DNA of 64,000 nt, taken from DAOSXA01 sp964526835 (GTDB lineage: Bacteria > Zixibacteria > MSB-5A5 > GN15 > FEB-12). Under the pieces are notes generated by a model. The model made no database searches. It was given only the letters and a program-made list of their open reading frames with translations, and was not told the DNA's origin. The stretch is taken from contig CAZGMK010000001.1 in assembly GCA_964526835.1 (NCBI GenBank), positions 1-64,000 of the forward strand, read 5' to 3'. Made by a program: the position numbers and the translations under genes. This document shows, piece by piece, positions 9,193 through 17,939 of the stretch (the stretch's first letter is position 1; every line of letters begins with the position of its first letter).

Positions 9193-10035
9193 ATGAACCG
9201 ACGGAAAGCCGCCTTATTCCCCATAGCGTGGGTAATCGTCCTGCTGATTGCTGCAGGGCAAGTCGGAGCCAGTGTCCTGGTCGCCCCGACGGTAGTCTTT
9301 CTGAGCGACAACGCACCGACCGAGCGCATGACCATACTGAACCAGGGCACGACGCCGCAGGAAGTGACCATCGACTTCGCCTGGGGCCTTCCCCAGTCGG
9401 ACAGCGCCGGACAGGTGTATGTCGAACTGCTGGACAGCTCCCTGGGCGATCCTCGCAGCGCCGTCGAGTGGTTGCGCGCCTTTCCCCGTACGATGATTGT
9501 GCCCCCGGGGCAGAGTCAGATTGTGCGCGTGATGGCGCGCGCGCCGAAGGACCTCGCCGATGGAGAGTACTGGGCGCGCGTGGTAGTACGCTCACAGGAA
9601 GCAAGTCCGCAAAAACCGACAGGCCTGGATGAAGGCGTAATATCGACCCGACTGAATATGGTGATGCAGACAGCCATCATGGTGAAGTATCGAACCGGGC
9701 AGTTGAACTCCAGTCTGCAACTGAATTCGGCTCGCGCCTGGCAGGACGGTGCTCATGTGAGGGTGCTGGCGGATCTCGAGAATCTCGGCAACGTCTCCTA
9801 CATGGGTGTTGCCGAGCTGGCTCTGATCGACAGCCGCGGCCGCGAAGTCGGCGCCCAGAAGACCAATGTGGCCGTCTACCGTACCCTTCGCCGCCGCTTC
9901 GATCTGAATGTCCCGGACGATTCGCGGCCGCCCTATCGTGTTCAGTTGCGGATCTCGAGCGAAGGACGAACCGATGTTGCACCGCCCGATATGATCGCCG
10001 GCAATTCGATCGAGGACCTGTTGGCGGTCGAGTAG
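9193..10035 (+). CDS. PapD-like periplasmic pilus assembly chaperone
   Basis: A 280-residue protein starting at the ATG at 9193, with a GAAGGG ribosome binding site. A signal peptide covers about 1-27. Residues 28-150 resemble the N-terminal Ig-like domain of PapD/FimC chaperones: VAPTVVFLSDNAPTERM, a TILNQG strand, a FPRTMIVPPGQSQIVRV segment matching the family's LxPGxSQ-(V/L)R motif, and DGEYWARVVV. Residues about 165-260 form the second beta domain. Such chaperones complete and protect pilin folds in the periplasm and deliver them to an usher. It lies between five DUF4402 genes and an usher-like gene, so DUF4402 proteins are its likely clients. That pairing is inference. Confidence 0.82.
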   Translation: MNRRKAALFPIAWVIVLLIAAGQVGASVLVAPTVVFLSDNAPTERMTILNQGTTPQEVTIDFAWGLPQSDSAGQVYVELLDSSLGDPRSAVEWLRAFPRTMIVPPGQSQIVRVMARAPKDLADGEYWARVVVRSQEASPQKPTGLDEGVISTRLNMVMQTAIMVKYRTGQLNSSLQLNSARAWQDGAHVRVLADLENLGNVSYMGVAELALIDSRGREVGAQKTNVAVYRTLRRRFDLNVPDDSRPPYRVQLRISSEGRTDVAPPDMIAGNSIEDLLAVE

Positions 10036-10220
10036 CCGATGGGCCGAGCCGGGGCACGGGGCTTATCCAGAAACACCAGCTTGCCCATCGGCGCCGCACA
10101 GACGAGCCCTACAGCTACACGCAGAGGGCGGCCATGTGTCGCCCGACCAGAAGCAGAAGACCTGATCAGCCATTAGTCAGGGACTTCTTCAACAAGCCCG
10201 CATGGACGGGGTCGCAAGAA

Positions 10221-13200
10221 ATGAAACCAGGACCTGTACAGACACATATCGGCGGCCTGAAGGCCGGCCTGGCCCTCGTGTGCCTGATTCTGCTGGTCTG
10301 CGAGGGCCTCACAGCCCAGCGACTGCCGCGAGTCGATGATCGTAACCTCCAGGAGATTGTGGTCGGTTTCACTGTTCGTCGGCTTCTCAGCCAGGATATT
10401 TTCGTTTTCTGGGATGGCGACGAAGTGTACTTGCCTGTTACGCAGGTGTTCGGTCTACTCGACCTGAAGATTAACCTCAATCTGGATGAGGGCAAAGCCA
10501 GCGGGCATGTCATTGATCGCGACCACGGTTTCGAGTTTGACCTGGCAGAGCGCTGGGTTAGAACTGCAGAAGGGAGGACCGCCCTGGGAGATCGAGACTT
10601 CGCCGTGAGCGATCGGGAGCTTTATCTACGACGTGACTGGTTCGGGCGCTTGTTCGATCTGCCTATGAAGTTCTCGTTTGCGGCTCTCGAAGTGTCGCTG
10701 CCTCTCAATGAAGAGTTCCCGGCCTACCGACGCCTGCAGAGGCGCGAAGCCCATAAGAAGCTGCGGTCCCGAGAAACTGAACTGGAAGACATTCGGTTCT
10801 TGCCGAGGCGGACCCAGTACCTGGCCGGAGGCGCAGCGGATTGGGCTGTTTCGGCTACACCGATCGGCGGCTCCGGGCAGTACTTCAACGGCACTGTCGG
10901 CGGCATGCTGATGGGCGGTGACTTTCAGGTGTCGGGGGGCGGCAACTCGATCACCGGTTTCGATGACAACCAGCTCGATTATCGCTGGCATTACTACTAC
11001 GATCGCAGTTCCTGGCTGACACAGGTGGACCTGGGCCATTTCTCCAGTGGGGGCTTGCTCTCTCGATCCTTCGTGGGAGCCCGGATAAGCAACCGCCCGC
11101 AGGTTCCGCGCGAGACATTCCAGACCGTTCACCTGTCCGAGTACGTGGGGGAAGATTGGGAGGTGGAGCTGTACCGCAACAACGAGCTCGTCGACTTCGT
11201 CTACACGGACAACAGCGGACACTACAATTTCACGCTCGACCTCCATTATGGCACTACCGAAGTAGTTCTTAAGCTGTACGGGCCTAACGGAGAAATGCGC
11301 ACCGAGCGAAAGTACGTAGGCATACCGTACAACCTGCTCCCGAGCGGCGCCTTCGAATACAGCCTGGCGGCCGGGCGATCGGGGACGCCTGGAGATGAAA
11401 GCGCCCACGGTCAGGCCGAGGCCGCATATGGGGTGACCAATCATCTCACGATCGGTGTCTCGGGCGAGATCCCGCTAAACCCGAGTGACACGGGTCGATT
11501 CGGTGTGCCTGCCGAACCCACGGGGGCGGGCCAGGCGACCCTGCGCTTACCCCTCAACATCACTGTCAACGCCACATCAGCGCCCGGATACGCCACCGGC
11601 GCGGCGCTCTCGTTCAGCCGACCGTCGCTGTTGAGTCTCGGGCTGTCATATACCGACTACGAGCCGAACCACTATCGCAACCCCACCCGGCAGCTCCGTG
11701 AGGCCGGCGCCTCGGTGGCGATGCCGATCCGCTTCGGCCATCGGTATTTCAATGTCAAGTGCGCCGCCAGCTACAATGAGTTTAGCACCCTAGAAACCAT
11801 CAACCTGAATTACGGTGCGAACCTGTCGCTGTCCTGGATGTATCTGGGTTACCTCGGCCACTACCGGATCTCAAAGTACACTAATCGGTCCGCCGAACAC
11901 GTCACGAGTCAGGCGTTCATTTCCCCCCGCTTCTTTCGCTGGCTCTACCCGCAGTTTCGCATTTCATATGATCACACCGTCAACCAGCTGACCAGATACG
12001 GGGTTCAGTTCTACAAGACTCTATTCGGCGCCGCCCAGGTCAGCGTGTCCCTGGAACGCAACGAAGAAATCAAGGTCAATCAGGCCACGGTGTCCCTGCG
12101 CCTCCTGACCGACTTCTTTGAGTCGCATTCGCGCGGTACTGTCTCGTCAGGCAACGCAGTAATGACCCAGGTGCTCAGAGGGAGCGTCCGCTATGACCAC
12201 ACCGCGAATCGTATCCGCCTGGACAGGCGTCGATCGGTGGGGATGTCATCGGCGGTCGTGCGTCCGTTCATGGATGACAATCTGAACGGTCGGCGCGATC
12301 GCGAAGAGGAATATGTCCCGGGTCTCAAAGCGCGGGTCCAGGGGGGGCGCGCCCGGCGCTCCAACAAGGACGACACCTACTACTACGACGGCCTGCGACC
12401 CTATGATCGGTACCTGGTGTCCATTGACGAATACAGTCTGGACAACCCGTTGTTGCGACCGACCCACAAGAACTATCGCGTATTCTGCAACCCCAATGTG
12501 ACGACCGAAATACACGTCCCGCTCGTTATGAGTGCGGAAGTGAACGGTAAAGTGGAGCGGCTGGTCGGTTCGAACCGCATAGGACAAGGCGGAATCCAGG
12601 TGATTCTGCATCATATGGAGAAGGACACCAAGACCAGGATTGCAACGTTCTCCGACGGGCGTTTCTATGAGATGGGGCTGCTACCGGGACCCTACCAGGT
12701 GTACGTCGACCCAAAGCAGCTCGACAACGCCGGTTACCGTTGCCGGCCTCCGGTGATAGAGATAGACATTCACTCTGAACCGGGCGGGGCAATTGTGGAG
12801 GGCCTTGATTTTGTGATTATGCCATCCGGTCGCGATCCGATCAGCGTCACCCCTGATCACGGTGCGCCGGGGGCCACAAGCGGGGCGGCCGATGTCAATG
12901 AGGACGATGTGCGCTCGATTGGAGCGAAGACTTACATCGTCGAGCGCGGCGATACTCAGTGGTCGATCGCCCGCAAGCTGGGAGTTACAATTGACCAGTT
13001 GTGCCGGGCCAACAACATGGTCCGCGGTGGCACCATCCGCGTGGGTCAACGCTTGGTGATCCCGTCCCGGAACGGCGAAGATCCCACAGCGGCGCTGGAG
13101 AACGAACGGGCTGCGAGCCTAACCGCACAGGCCGAGTCGAGCGGACGGATGGCGCCTCGATCACCAAGACCCGCCAGGCACATCGTCAGATCGGGGGAGA

Positions 13201-13475
13201 CCCTCTGGTCGATAGGCCGTGAGTACGGGACCAGCGTTGCCCGCCTGCGACAAATGAACGGTCTGGGCGGCACCAGCCGACTGATCGTTGGCCAGGAACT
13301 CGTCGTCGACGGAGATGGACAGACTCTGGCCATCCACCGGGTTCAGAGAGGTGAGACGTTGTATCGGATCGCTCGCCGCTACGACATTGATATGCAGAGG
13401 TTGATCGCAGTCAACAACCTCAGCAACCCGGACCGTCTCCGGCCCGGAACCGACCTGCGCATACCCGCCAACTGA
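10221..13475 (+). CDS. Usher-like outer-membrane protein with three C-terminal LysM domains
   Basis: A 1084-residue protein from the ATG at 10221, where a hydrophobic signal peptide ends near LTAQ. Residues about 40-190 form an N-terminal domain. About 210-690 are Tyr/aromatic-rich alternating strands typical of an usher barrel. Around 300-390 lies a plug-like beta sandwich (VELYRNNELVDFVYTDNSG, then a YVGIPYNLLPSGAFEYSLAAG motif as in ushers). About 690-880 contain carboxypeptidase-regulatory/SdrB-like beta domains (MDDNLNGRRDREEE). Residues about 904-949, 987-1030 and 1038-1084 are three LysM domains (GDTxWSIA, GETLWSIG, GETLYRIA), known peptidoglycan binders. Ushers pass chaperone-bound subunits through the outer membrane. 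I know of no usher with a LysM tail, so the fusion is unusual. Confidence 0.8.
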   Translation: MKPGPVQTHIGGLKAGLALVCLILLVCEGLTAQRLPRVDDRNLQEIVVGFTVRRLLSQDIFVFWDGDEVYLPVTQVFGLLDLKINLNLDEGKASGHVIDRDHGFEFDLAERWVRTAEGRTALGDRDFAVSDRELYLRRDWFGRLFDLPMKFSFAALEVSLPLNEEFPAYRRLQRREAHKKLRSRETELEDIRFLPRRTQYLAGGAADWAVSATPIGGSGQYFNGTVGGMLMGGDFQVSGGGNSITGFDDNQLDYRWHYYYDRSSWLTQVDLGHFSSGGLLSRSFVGARISNRPQVPRETFQTVHLSEYVGEDWEVELYRNNELVDFVYTDNSGHYNFTLDLHYGTTEVVLKLYGPNGEMRTERKYVGIPYNLLPSGAFEYSLAAGRSGTPGDESAHGQAEAAYGVTNHLTIGVSGEIPLNPSDTGRFGVPAEPTGAGQATLRLPLNITVNATSAPGYATGAALSFSRPSLLSLGLSYTDYEPNHYRNPTRQLREAGASVAMPIRFGHRYFNVKCAASYNEFSTLETINLNYGANLSLSWMYLGYLGHYRISKYTNRSAEHVTSQAFISPRFFRWLYPQFRISYDHTVNQLTRYGVQFYKTLFGAAQVSVSLERNEEIKVNQATVSLRLLTDFFESHSRGTVSSGNAVMTQVLRGSVRYDHTANRIRLDRRRSVGMSSAVVRPFMDDNLNGRRDREEEYVPGLKARVQGGRARRSNKDDTYYYDGLRPYDRYLVSIDEYSLDNPLLRPTHKNYRVFCNPNVTTEIHVPLVMSAEVNGKVERLVGSNRIGQGGIQVILHHMEKDTKTRIATFSDGRFYEMGLLPGPYQVYVDPKQLDNAGYRCRPPVIEIDIHSEPGGAIVEGLDFVIMPSGRDPISVTPDHGAPGATSGAADVNEDDVRSIGAKTYIVERGDTQWSIARKLGVTIDQLCRANNMVRGGTIRVGQRLVIPSRNGEDPTAALENERAASLTAQAESSGRMAPRSPRPARHIVRSGETLWSIGREYGTSVARLRQMNGLGGTSRLIVGQELVVDGDGQTLAIHRVQRGETLYRIARRYDIDMQRLIAVNNLSNPDRLRPGTDLRIPAN

Positions 13476-13500
13476 GGGCCTCCTGGAATGTCCATTGACG

Positions 13501-13627
13501 CCGCACAGACAAGGCTCGCGGTGACGTGAGCAAGGCCGTTTTGCCGTGCGAGCGGGCGACCTTGCATCGCCTCACCAAAACCAGATGAGCTGGTCAATTA
13601 CTGGCTAAGGACTCTTGCAACATGCTT
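13501..13627 (+). repeat. Dispersed ~120-bp repeat, copy C
   Basis: This copy lies in the gap between two convergent genes (13475 plus, 13759 minus). It matches the minus strand of copies A and B: ACAAGGCTCGCGG, then CAAGGCCGTTTTGCC, GGCGACCTTGC, TCGCC, ACCAAAACCAG, GAGCTGGTCAA and AAGGACTC. The middle can form a hairpin, AAGGCCG against CGACCTT with one mismatch. No frame is conserved among the copies. Confidence 0.75.
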
Positions 13628-13685
13628 CCGAAATGTCGCACTCTCAGACGACCGCACCTGCCGAGGCTGCGATGCAAATGAGATA

Positions 13686-13712
13686 GCCGCCCCGACCCAT
13701 GGTCGAGGCGGC
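13686..13712 (-). terminator. Hairpin terminator of the TSP3/dockerin gene
   Basis: GCCGCCCCGACC pairs with GGTCGAGGCGGC around a CAT loop with one mismatch. On the minus strand it lies about 45 bases beyond the stop codon at 13759 and is followed by a weak T-rich tail. The convergent usher gene ends on the other side. Confidence 0.6.
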
Positions 13713-13758
13713 CAGTCGTCATCACGATTTTCCGGTCAGGCCCGTTGCCGTAGATGCA

Positions 13759-16278
13759 TCACCACGGACAGGGGGCTGGAGCCGGACCACCCTGGAACAT
13801 GTAAACCACGAGGTACACCAGGTCCGCCACGTCGGGATAGTTGCCGCCATCGGCATTGACGTCGGCTTCATCGAAGCACGGCGGTTCGGGACCACCACTG
13901 AACATGTAGTTGACGAGGTAAACAAGATCGGCGATATTGATCTCGTCTTCCGCATCGTAGTCGACGTTACCCCTGATATCGCCCATGCAGCACCCGTCAC
14001 AGGCATCGCCTATGCCGTCGCCGTCAGAATCGGCCTGATCAGGATTGTATACCTCAGGGCAATTGTCGCAGACATCGCCGACTCCATCGTTGTCGACATC
14101 CTCCTGGCTAGGGTTATGGTCCGCAGGACAGTTGTCGCAGATATCGCCGACGCCGTCGGCGTCGCCGTCGGCCTGGTCCGGATTGTACTCATCCGGGCAG
14201 TTGTCCGTGCCGCAAATATTGGCCGGGAAACCCGGATCACCGAAGCCGTCGCCGTCAGTATCTGTGCACTCGTCGCAAACGTTCCCGATCCCATCTCCAT
14301 CGGCGTCAGCCTGATCGGCGTTGGCATCATCGGGACAGTTGTCACACACATCACCGACACCGTCACCGTCCACGTCGGCCTGATCGGCGTTCGCATCATT
14401 GGGACAGTTGTCACACACGTCACCGACACCGTCTACGTCCACGTCGGACTGATCGGCATTGGCGACGGTCGGGCAGTTGTCGCACACATCACCGACACCA
14501 TCGGAGTCGCCGTCCAGTTGGTCGGCATTCGCATCATCCGGACAGTTGTCGCAGACATCGCCGACTCCGTCGCTGTCGACGTCGCCCTGGCCCGGGTTGT
14601 AATTCCCAGGGCAGTTGTCGCAGACGTCGCCTATCAGGTCACCATCCTGGTCGAGCTGATCGGTGTTAGGATCGTCCGGGCAGTTGTCGCATAGGTCGCC
14701 GATGTTATCGCCGTCGACATCGGCCTGATCAGGGTTGGTTACAGTCGGGCAGTTGTCGCAGGCGTCGCCGAACTCATCGCCGTCGCTGTTCTGCTGGTTC
14801 GGATTGTAGTCAGTGGGGCAGTTGTCACAGACATCACCGACGCCGTCACCGTCGCCGTCCTCCTGACCCGGATTGTGGATTGTCGGACAGTTGTCGCACA
14901 CATCGCCGAGCAGATCACCGTCGGCGTCTTCCTGCCCGGGATTGGGATTGGCCGGGCAGTTGTCGCAGACATCACCAACACCATCGCTGTCGGCGTCGGC
15001 CTGGTCGGCATTGGCATCGGCCGGACAGTTGTCGCAGACATCGCCCACGCCGTCACTGTCGACATCCTCCTGGCCCGGGTTGTAGACCGTCGGGCAGTTG
15101 TCCTCCGGACAGGTGTTGGCCGGATAACCCGGATTGCCGAAGCCGTCGCCGTCGGTGTCGGTGCATTCATCGCAGACGTCTCCGATCCCGTCCCCGTCAG
15201 CGTCGGCCTGATCCTGGTTCGGGTCATCAGGGCAATTGTCGCAGACATCGCCTATTCCATCACTGTCGGAGTCAGTCTGTTCAGGATTGTGGACTTCTGG
15301 GCAGTTGTCGCATGCGTCGCCGATCAGGTCACCATCCTGATCGAACTGGTCGGGATTGGCGTCATTCGGGCAATTGTCGCAGACATCACCAACACCGTCG
15401 CTGTCAGCGTCGGCCTGATCCTGGTTCGGGATATCGGGACAGTTGTCGCAGGCATCACCTCGGGTGTCACCATCACTGTCCGTCTGGTCGGGGTTGCTGA
15501 CAGTGGGACAGTTGTCGCATAACGTGCCTACACCGTCGCCATCGGCGTCGTTTTGCTCGGGGTTGTAATCAGCAGGGCAGTTGTCGCAGAGATCGCCGTG
15601 ACCGTCGCCATCGCCATCAGCCTGGTCGGGGTTGGACACACCGGGACAGTTGTCGCAGGCGTCGGCCCACCCGTCGCCGTCGGTATCGACCGGATCATCC
15701 CAGCAGTCATCTATCGGCCAGCAGAAGGGACCGTTCCAGTCGGGAATAAGATCGTAGTCCTTGCTCGCAATGACCCACTTCCAGGAGTTTAACGGTCGAA
15801 AGAAGCTCGAGTCGATGCATACCTGCCTACCGTGGTCACCGGATGCAAAGGGACCAATTGTGATGGTGTGCGTAATCTCGTCGAATCCATCAGGCATCCC
15901 CGCGTTGAACATGATCGACCCGCCGAATCCGATCGTATCAGCGCCCGATCCAGTGATGCTGAAGAAGTTGATGCTATAGATCAGATCGAAGACATCATCA
16001 CCGAGAACACCGCCGATGCTGTCCGCCAGTGTTGTTGTCCAGGTTGCCCCCTCGGGCGAGTATATCCTGAACCCGTTAGTGAAACCCTTGACGAATGACC
16101 CGCTGTTGTTGGTCATACGCATATGAAGGGTGAGGGTTTGCCCCCCGGTTGGAATATGCCCCTGAGCTGTAAGGCCATCGACGTGATCCAGGGTGAAGGA
16201 TCCATCCTGACCCATGGCGGCGACACTGGCAATTATGAGCAGTGCAGCCGCCGCTACCGAGATTCTGGCGCTCTTCAT
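13759..16278 (-). CDS. Secreted protein with a long TSP3 repeat array and C-terminal dockerin
   Basis: An 839-residue protein. The ATG at 16278 is preceded by GAGGAGG at ideal spacing; an upstream in-frame ATG at 16347 would add 23 residues before the signal peptide and is rejected. Residues 1-23 form the signal peptide, and about 25-175 a beta domain (GFTNGFRIYSPEGATW, ADTIGFGGSIMF) that recurs in the decayed gene at 30687-31187. About 185-760 hold some 23 TSP3 units of about 23 residues (CDNCPxxxNxDQxDxDGDGxGDV), interrupted twice by an ECTDTDGDGFG variant. The dockerin pair ends the protein. TSP3 arrays bind calcium and form stiff rods, so this may be a surface stalk. No enzyme domain is seen. 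Confidence 0.9.
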   Translation of the reverse strand: MKSARISVAAAALLIIASVAAMGQDGSFTLDHVDGLTAQGHIPTGGQTLTLHMRMTNNSGSFVKGFTNGFRIYSPEGATWTTTLADSIGGVLGDDVFDLIYSINFFSITGSGADTIGFGGSIMFNAGMPDGFDEITHTITIGPFASGDHGRQVCIDSSFFRPLNSWKWVIASKDYDLIPDWNGPFCWPIDDCWDDPVDTDGDGWADACDNCPGVSNPDQADGDGDGHGDLCDNCPADYNPEQNDADGDGVGTLCDNCPTVSNPDQTDSDGDTRGDACDNCPDIPNQDQADADSDGVGDVCDNCPNDANPDQFDQDGDLIGDACDNCPEVHNPEQTDSDSDGIGDVCDNCPDDPNQDQADADGDGIGDVCDECTDTDGDGFGNPGYPANTCPEDNCPTVYNPGQEDVDSDGVGDVCDNCPADANADQADADSDGVGDVCDNCPANPNPGQEDADGDLLGDVCDNCPTIHNPGQEDGDGDGVGDVCDNCPTDYNPNQQNSDGDEFGDACDNCPTVTNPDQADVDGDNIGDLCDNCPDDPNTDQLDQDGDLIGDVCDNCPGNYNPGQGDVDSDGVGDVCDNCPDDANADQLDGDSDGVGDVCDNCPTVANADQSDVDVDGVGDVCDNCPNDANADQADVDGDGVGDVCDNCPDDANADQADADGDGIGNVCDECTDTDGDGFGDPGFPANICGTDNCPDEYNPDQADGDADGVGDICDNCPADHNPSQEDVDNDGVGDVCDNCPEVYNPDQADSDGDGIGDACDGCCMGDIRGNVDYDAEDEINIADLVYLVNYMFSGGPEPPCFDEADVNADGGNYPDVADLVYLVVYMFQGGPAPAPCPW
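13990..15700 (-). repeat. Coding tandem repeat, ~69-bp unit (TSP3 array)
   Basis: About 23 head-to-tail units of close to 69 bp encode the TSP3 array. DNA identity between units is high at CDNCP and DGDGVGDV codons and varies between them. The array explains the long open frames on the plus strand here. Such arrays can expand or contract by recombination. Confidence 0.85.
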
Positions 16279-16527
16279 CGCTGTTCCTCCTCGTGCTGGT
16301 TTGTTTGGCTCGATCGGCCTGGTACGCATTCTGCTTTCCAAAAGCAAGCCCCGGGACGGGCACCATAAAATAACTAGCGTACGCGCCGCTTGTCAAGCCA
16401 TAAAACCGGCAGACCTGAGTACTTATGCCTATAGGTCGGCTCTTTTGCGAGTACCGTTAGGACCCAATTCGCAGAGCTGAAAGAGACGCCCTCCATGACC
16501 GATACGCGATCTCAACTCGTTTTATGC

Positions 16528-16555
16528 TTGCAAGTTAGTTCTTCCGCGCTATACT
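16528..16555 (+). promoter_or_regulatory. Putative sigma-70-like promoter of the symporter gene
   Basis: TTGCAA and TATACT are separated by 16 bases, ending 48 bases before the ATG at 16604. The form (TTGC box, TATA-type -10) matches other candidate promoters in this window. Confidence 0.5.
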
Positions 16556-16603
16556 CGGGCGATGGGCAATAGATGCAAATAGACTTCTCGAGGTCAGGCC
16601 AGT

Positions 16604-17845
16604 ATGGATCGACGCTCCGGTAACATCATTCTCATCGGTATGATCGGGGGGGCCGTTCTGGGCGCCCTGTTGGGTTATTGGACTCCGTCTGTAATGTCTC
16701 GTCTGGCGTTCCTCGGGACTATCTTCCTGAACGCCCTCAAAATGATAGTAGTACCGTTGATTGTAGCGTCTATGATTGTCGGGGTGGCGTCCCTGGGCGA
16801 TGCCCACAAGCTAGGCCGTACCGCCTTGAAGACTATCTTCTTCTATGCCACGACAACCGCGCTGTCGGTCTTCGTCGGGCTGCTACTGGTGAACATAATT
16901 CGGCCTGGACAGGGAGTGGAGAGCTTCGGCGCTGCGGTGCCCGATCTGGTACTGGAGAGCCAGGGGAAGACCCTCATTGATGTCCTGATCGGCCTTGTCC
17001 CATCGAATCTGTTCCAGGCCGCCGCTGAGACCGACGTCCTGCCGTTGATCGTATTTTCGCTCCTGTTTGGAGGCGTCCTGGTATCCATCGGTTCCAGGGG
17101 TAAGCCTGTGCTGGACTTCTTCCGTGGTCTCAACGCGGCCCTGATGAAACTGGTTACCCTGATAATCTACTTCGCCCCGATAGGTGTAACGGCCCTCATC
17201 GGCGGCATTGTAGCCCGCGAACGTGGCTCGCTGGAGCAGCTGGCCGCCGGCCTCGGATGGTATTCTGCGACAGTCATTATCGGCTTGTCGATCCATGCCC
17301 TGATCACACTCCCTCTGATTCTGCGCTACCTGGGGAAGAAATCGCCGGGGCGGTACTTCCTCAACATGGGGCACGCGCTGACCACAGCGTTCACTACAGC
17401 CTCTTCATCGGCCACGCTTCCGATCACGATGGAAGCCGTCGAGCACAAGAACCACGTGGATGGTCGCGCCGCCTCTTTCGTGCTGCCGCTCGGCGCTACC
17501 ATAAATATGGACGGTACTGCTCTGTACGAGGCGGTTGCGGCGCTATTCATCGCACAGATATACGGGGTCGATCTCGCCTTCGGCCAGCAAGTGGTTATCT
17601 TCCTCACCGCCACGCTTGCCTCGATCGGTGCGGCCGGAATACCGCACGCCGGTACTGTCACGATGGTCTTCGTCCTGACCGCGGTCGGGCTGCCCCTGGA
17701 GGGTATCGGACTTATCTGGGCCATCGACTGGTTTCTCGATCGCTGTCGGACAACGGTGAACGTGTGGGGTGACTCGGTTGGAGCGGCGGCCATCGCGCAG
17801 ACTAGGGAGATGAGAGCAGTGGAGGTCCCATCAAGCAGAGAGTGA
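16604..17845 (+). CDS. Dicarboxylate/amino acid:cation symporter (DAACS family)
   Basis: A 413-residue inner-membrane transporter of the GltP/DctA (SLC1) family that couples uptake of glutamate, aspartate or C4-dicarboxylates to protons or sodium. The conserved elements are all visible: the Ser-rich hairpin TASSSATLP (about 265-273), the NMDGT motif in GATINMDGTALYE (about 301-305), the second hairpin IGAAGIPHAG, and the substrate-contacting segment DRCRTTVNVWGDS near the C-terminus. Length fits the family. The exact substrate cannot be read from sequence. It has its own candidate promoter and converges on the DUF4412-like gene with a shared hairpin between them. Confidence 0.93.
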   Translation: MDRRSGNIILIGMIGGAVLGALLGYWTPSVMSRLAFLGTIFLNALKMIVVPLIVASMIVGVASLGDAHKLGRTALKTIFFYATTTALSVFVGLLLVNIIRPGQGVESFGAAVPDLVLESQGKTLIDVLIGLVPSNLFQAAAETDVLPLIVFSLLFGGVLVSIGSRGKPVLDFFRGLNAALMKLVTLIIYFAPIGVTALIGGIVARERGSLEQLAAGLGWYSATVIIGLSIHALITLPLILRYLGKKSPGRYFLNMGHALTTAFTTASSSATLPITMEAVEHKNHVDGRAASFVLPLGATINMDGTALYEAVAALFIAQIYGVDLAFGQQVVIFLTATLASIGAAGIPHAGTVTMVFVLTAVGLPLEGIGLIWAIDWFLDRCRTTVNVWGDSVGAAAIAQTREMRAVEVPSSRE

Positions 17846-17883
17846 GGGATAGTGCGGCCATATCAGGAAGCGAGCAAAAGGAA

Positions 17884-17909
17884 GCGGGCCATCCGAAGAG
17901 ATGGCCCGC
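17884..17909. terminator. Bidirectional hairpin terminator between convergent genes
   Basis: A perfect 10-bp stem, GCGGGCCATC against GATGGCCCGC, with a six-base loop and T-rich flank (ATTGATTTG). It lies between the stop codons at 17845 (plus) and 17940 (minus) and could serve both. Confidence 0.75.
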
Positions 17910-17939
17910 ATTGATTTGTCGTTGTCTTCGAAGGCCGGG

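Noticed and set aside
13699..15522. Long plus-strand open frames opposite the TSP3 gene
   Set aside because: They arise because the ~69-bp coding repeat on the minus strand keeps its complement open. The translations are Val/Ile/Ala-rich repeats with no signal peptide or ribosome binding site.
13990..15700. CRISPR-like regular repeats
   Set aside because: The units are tandem and coding, with no unique spacers between them.
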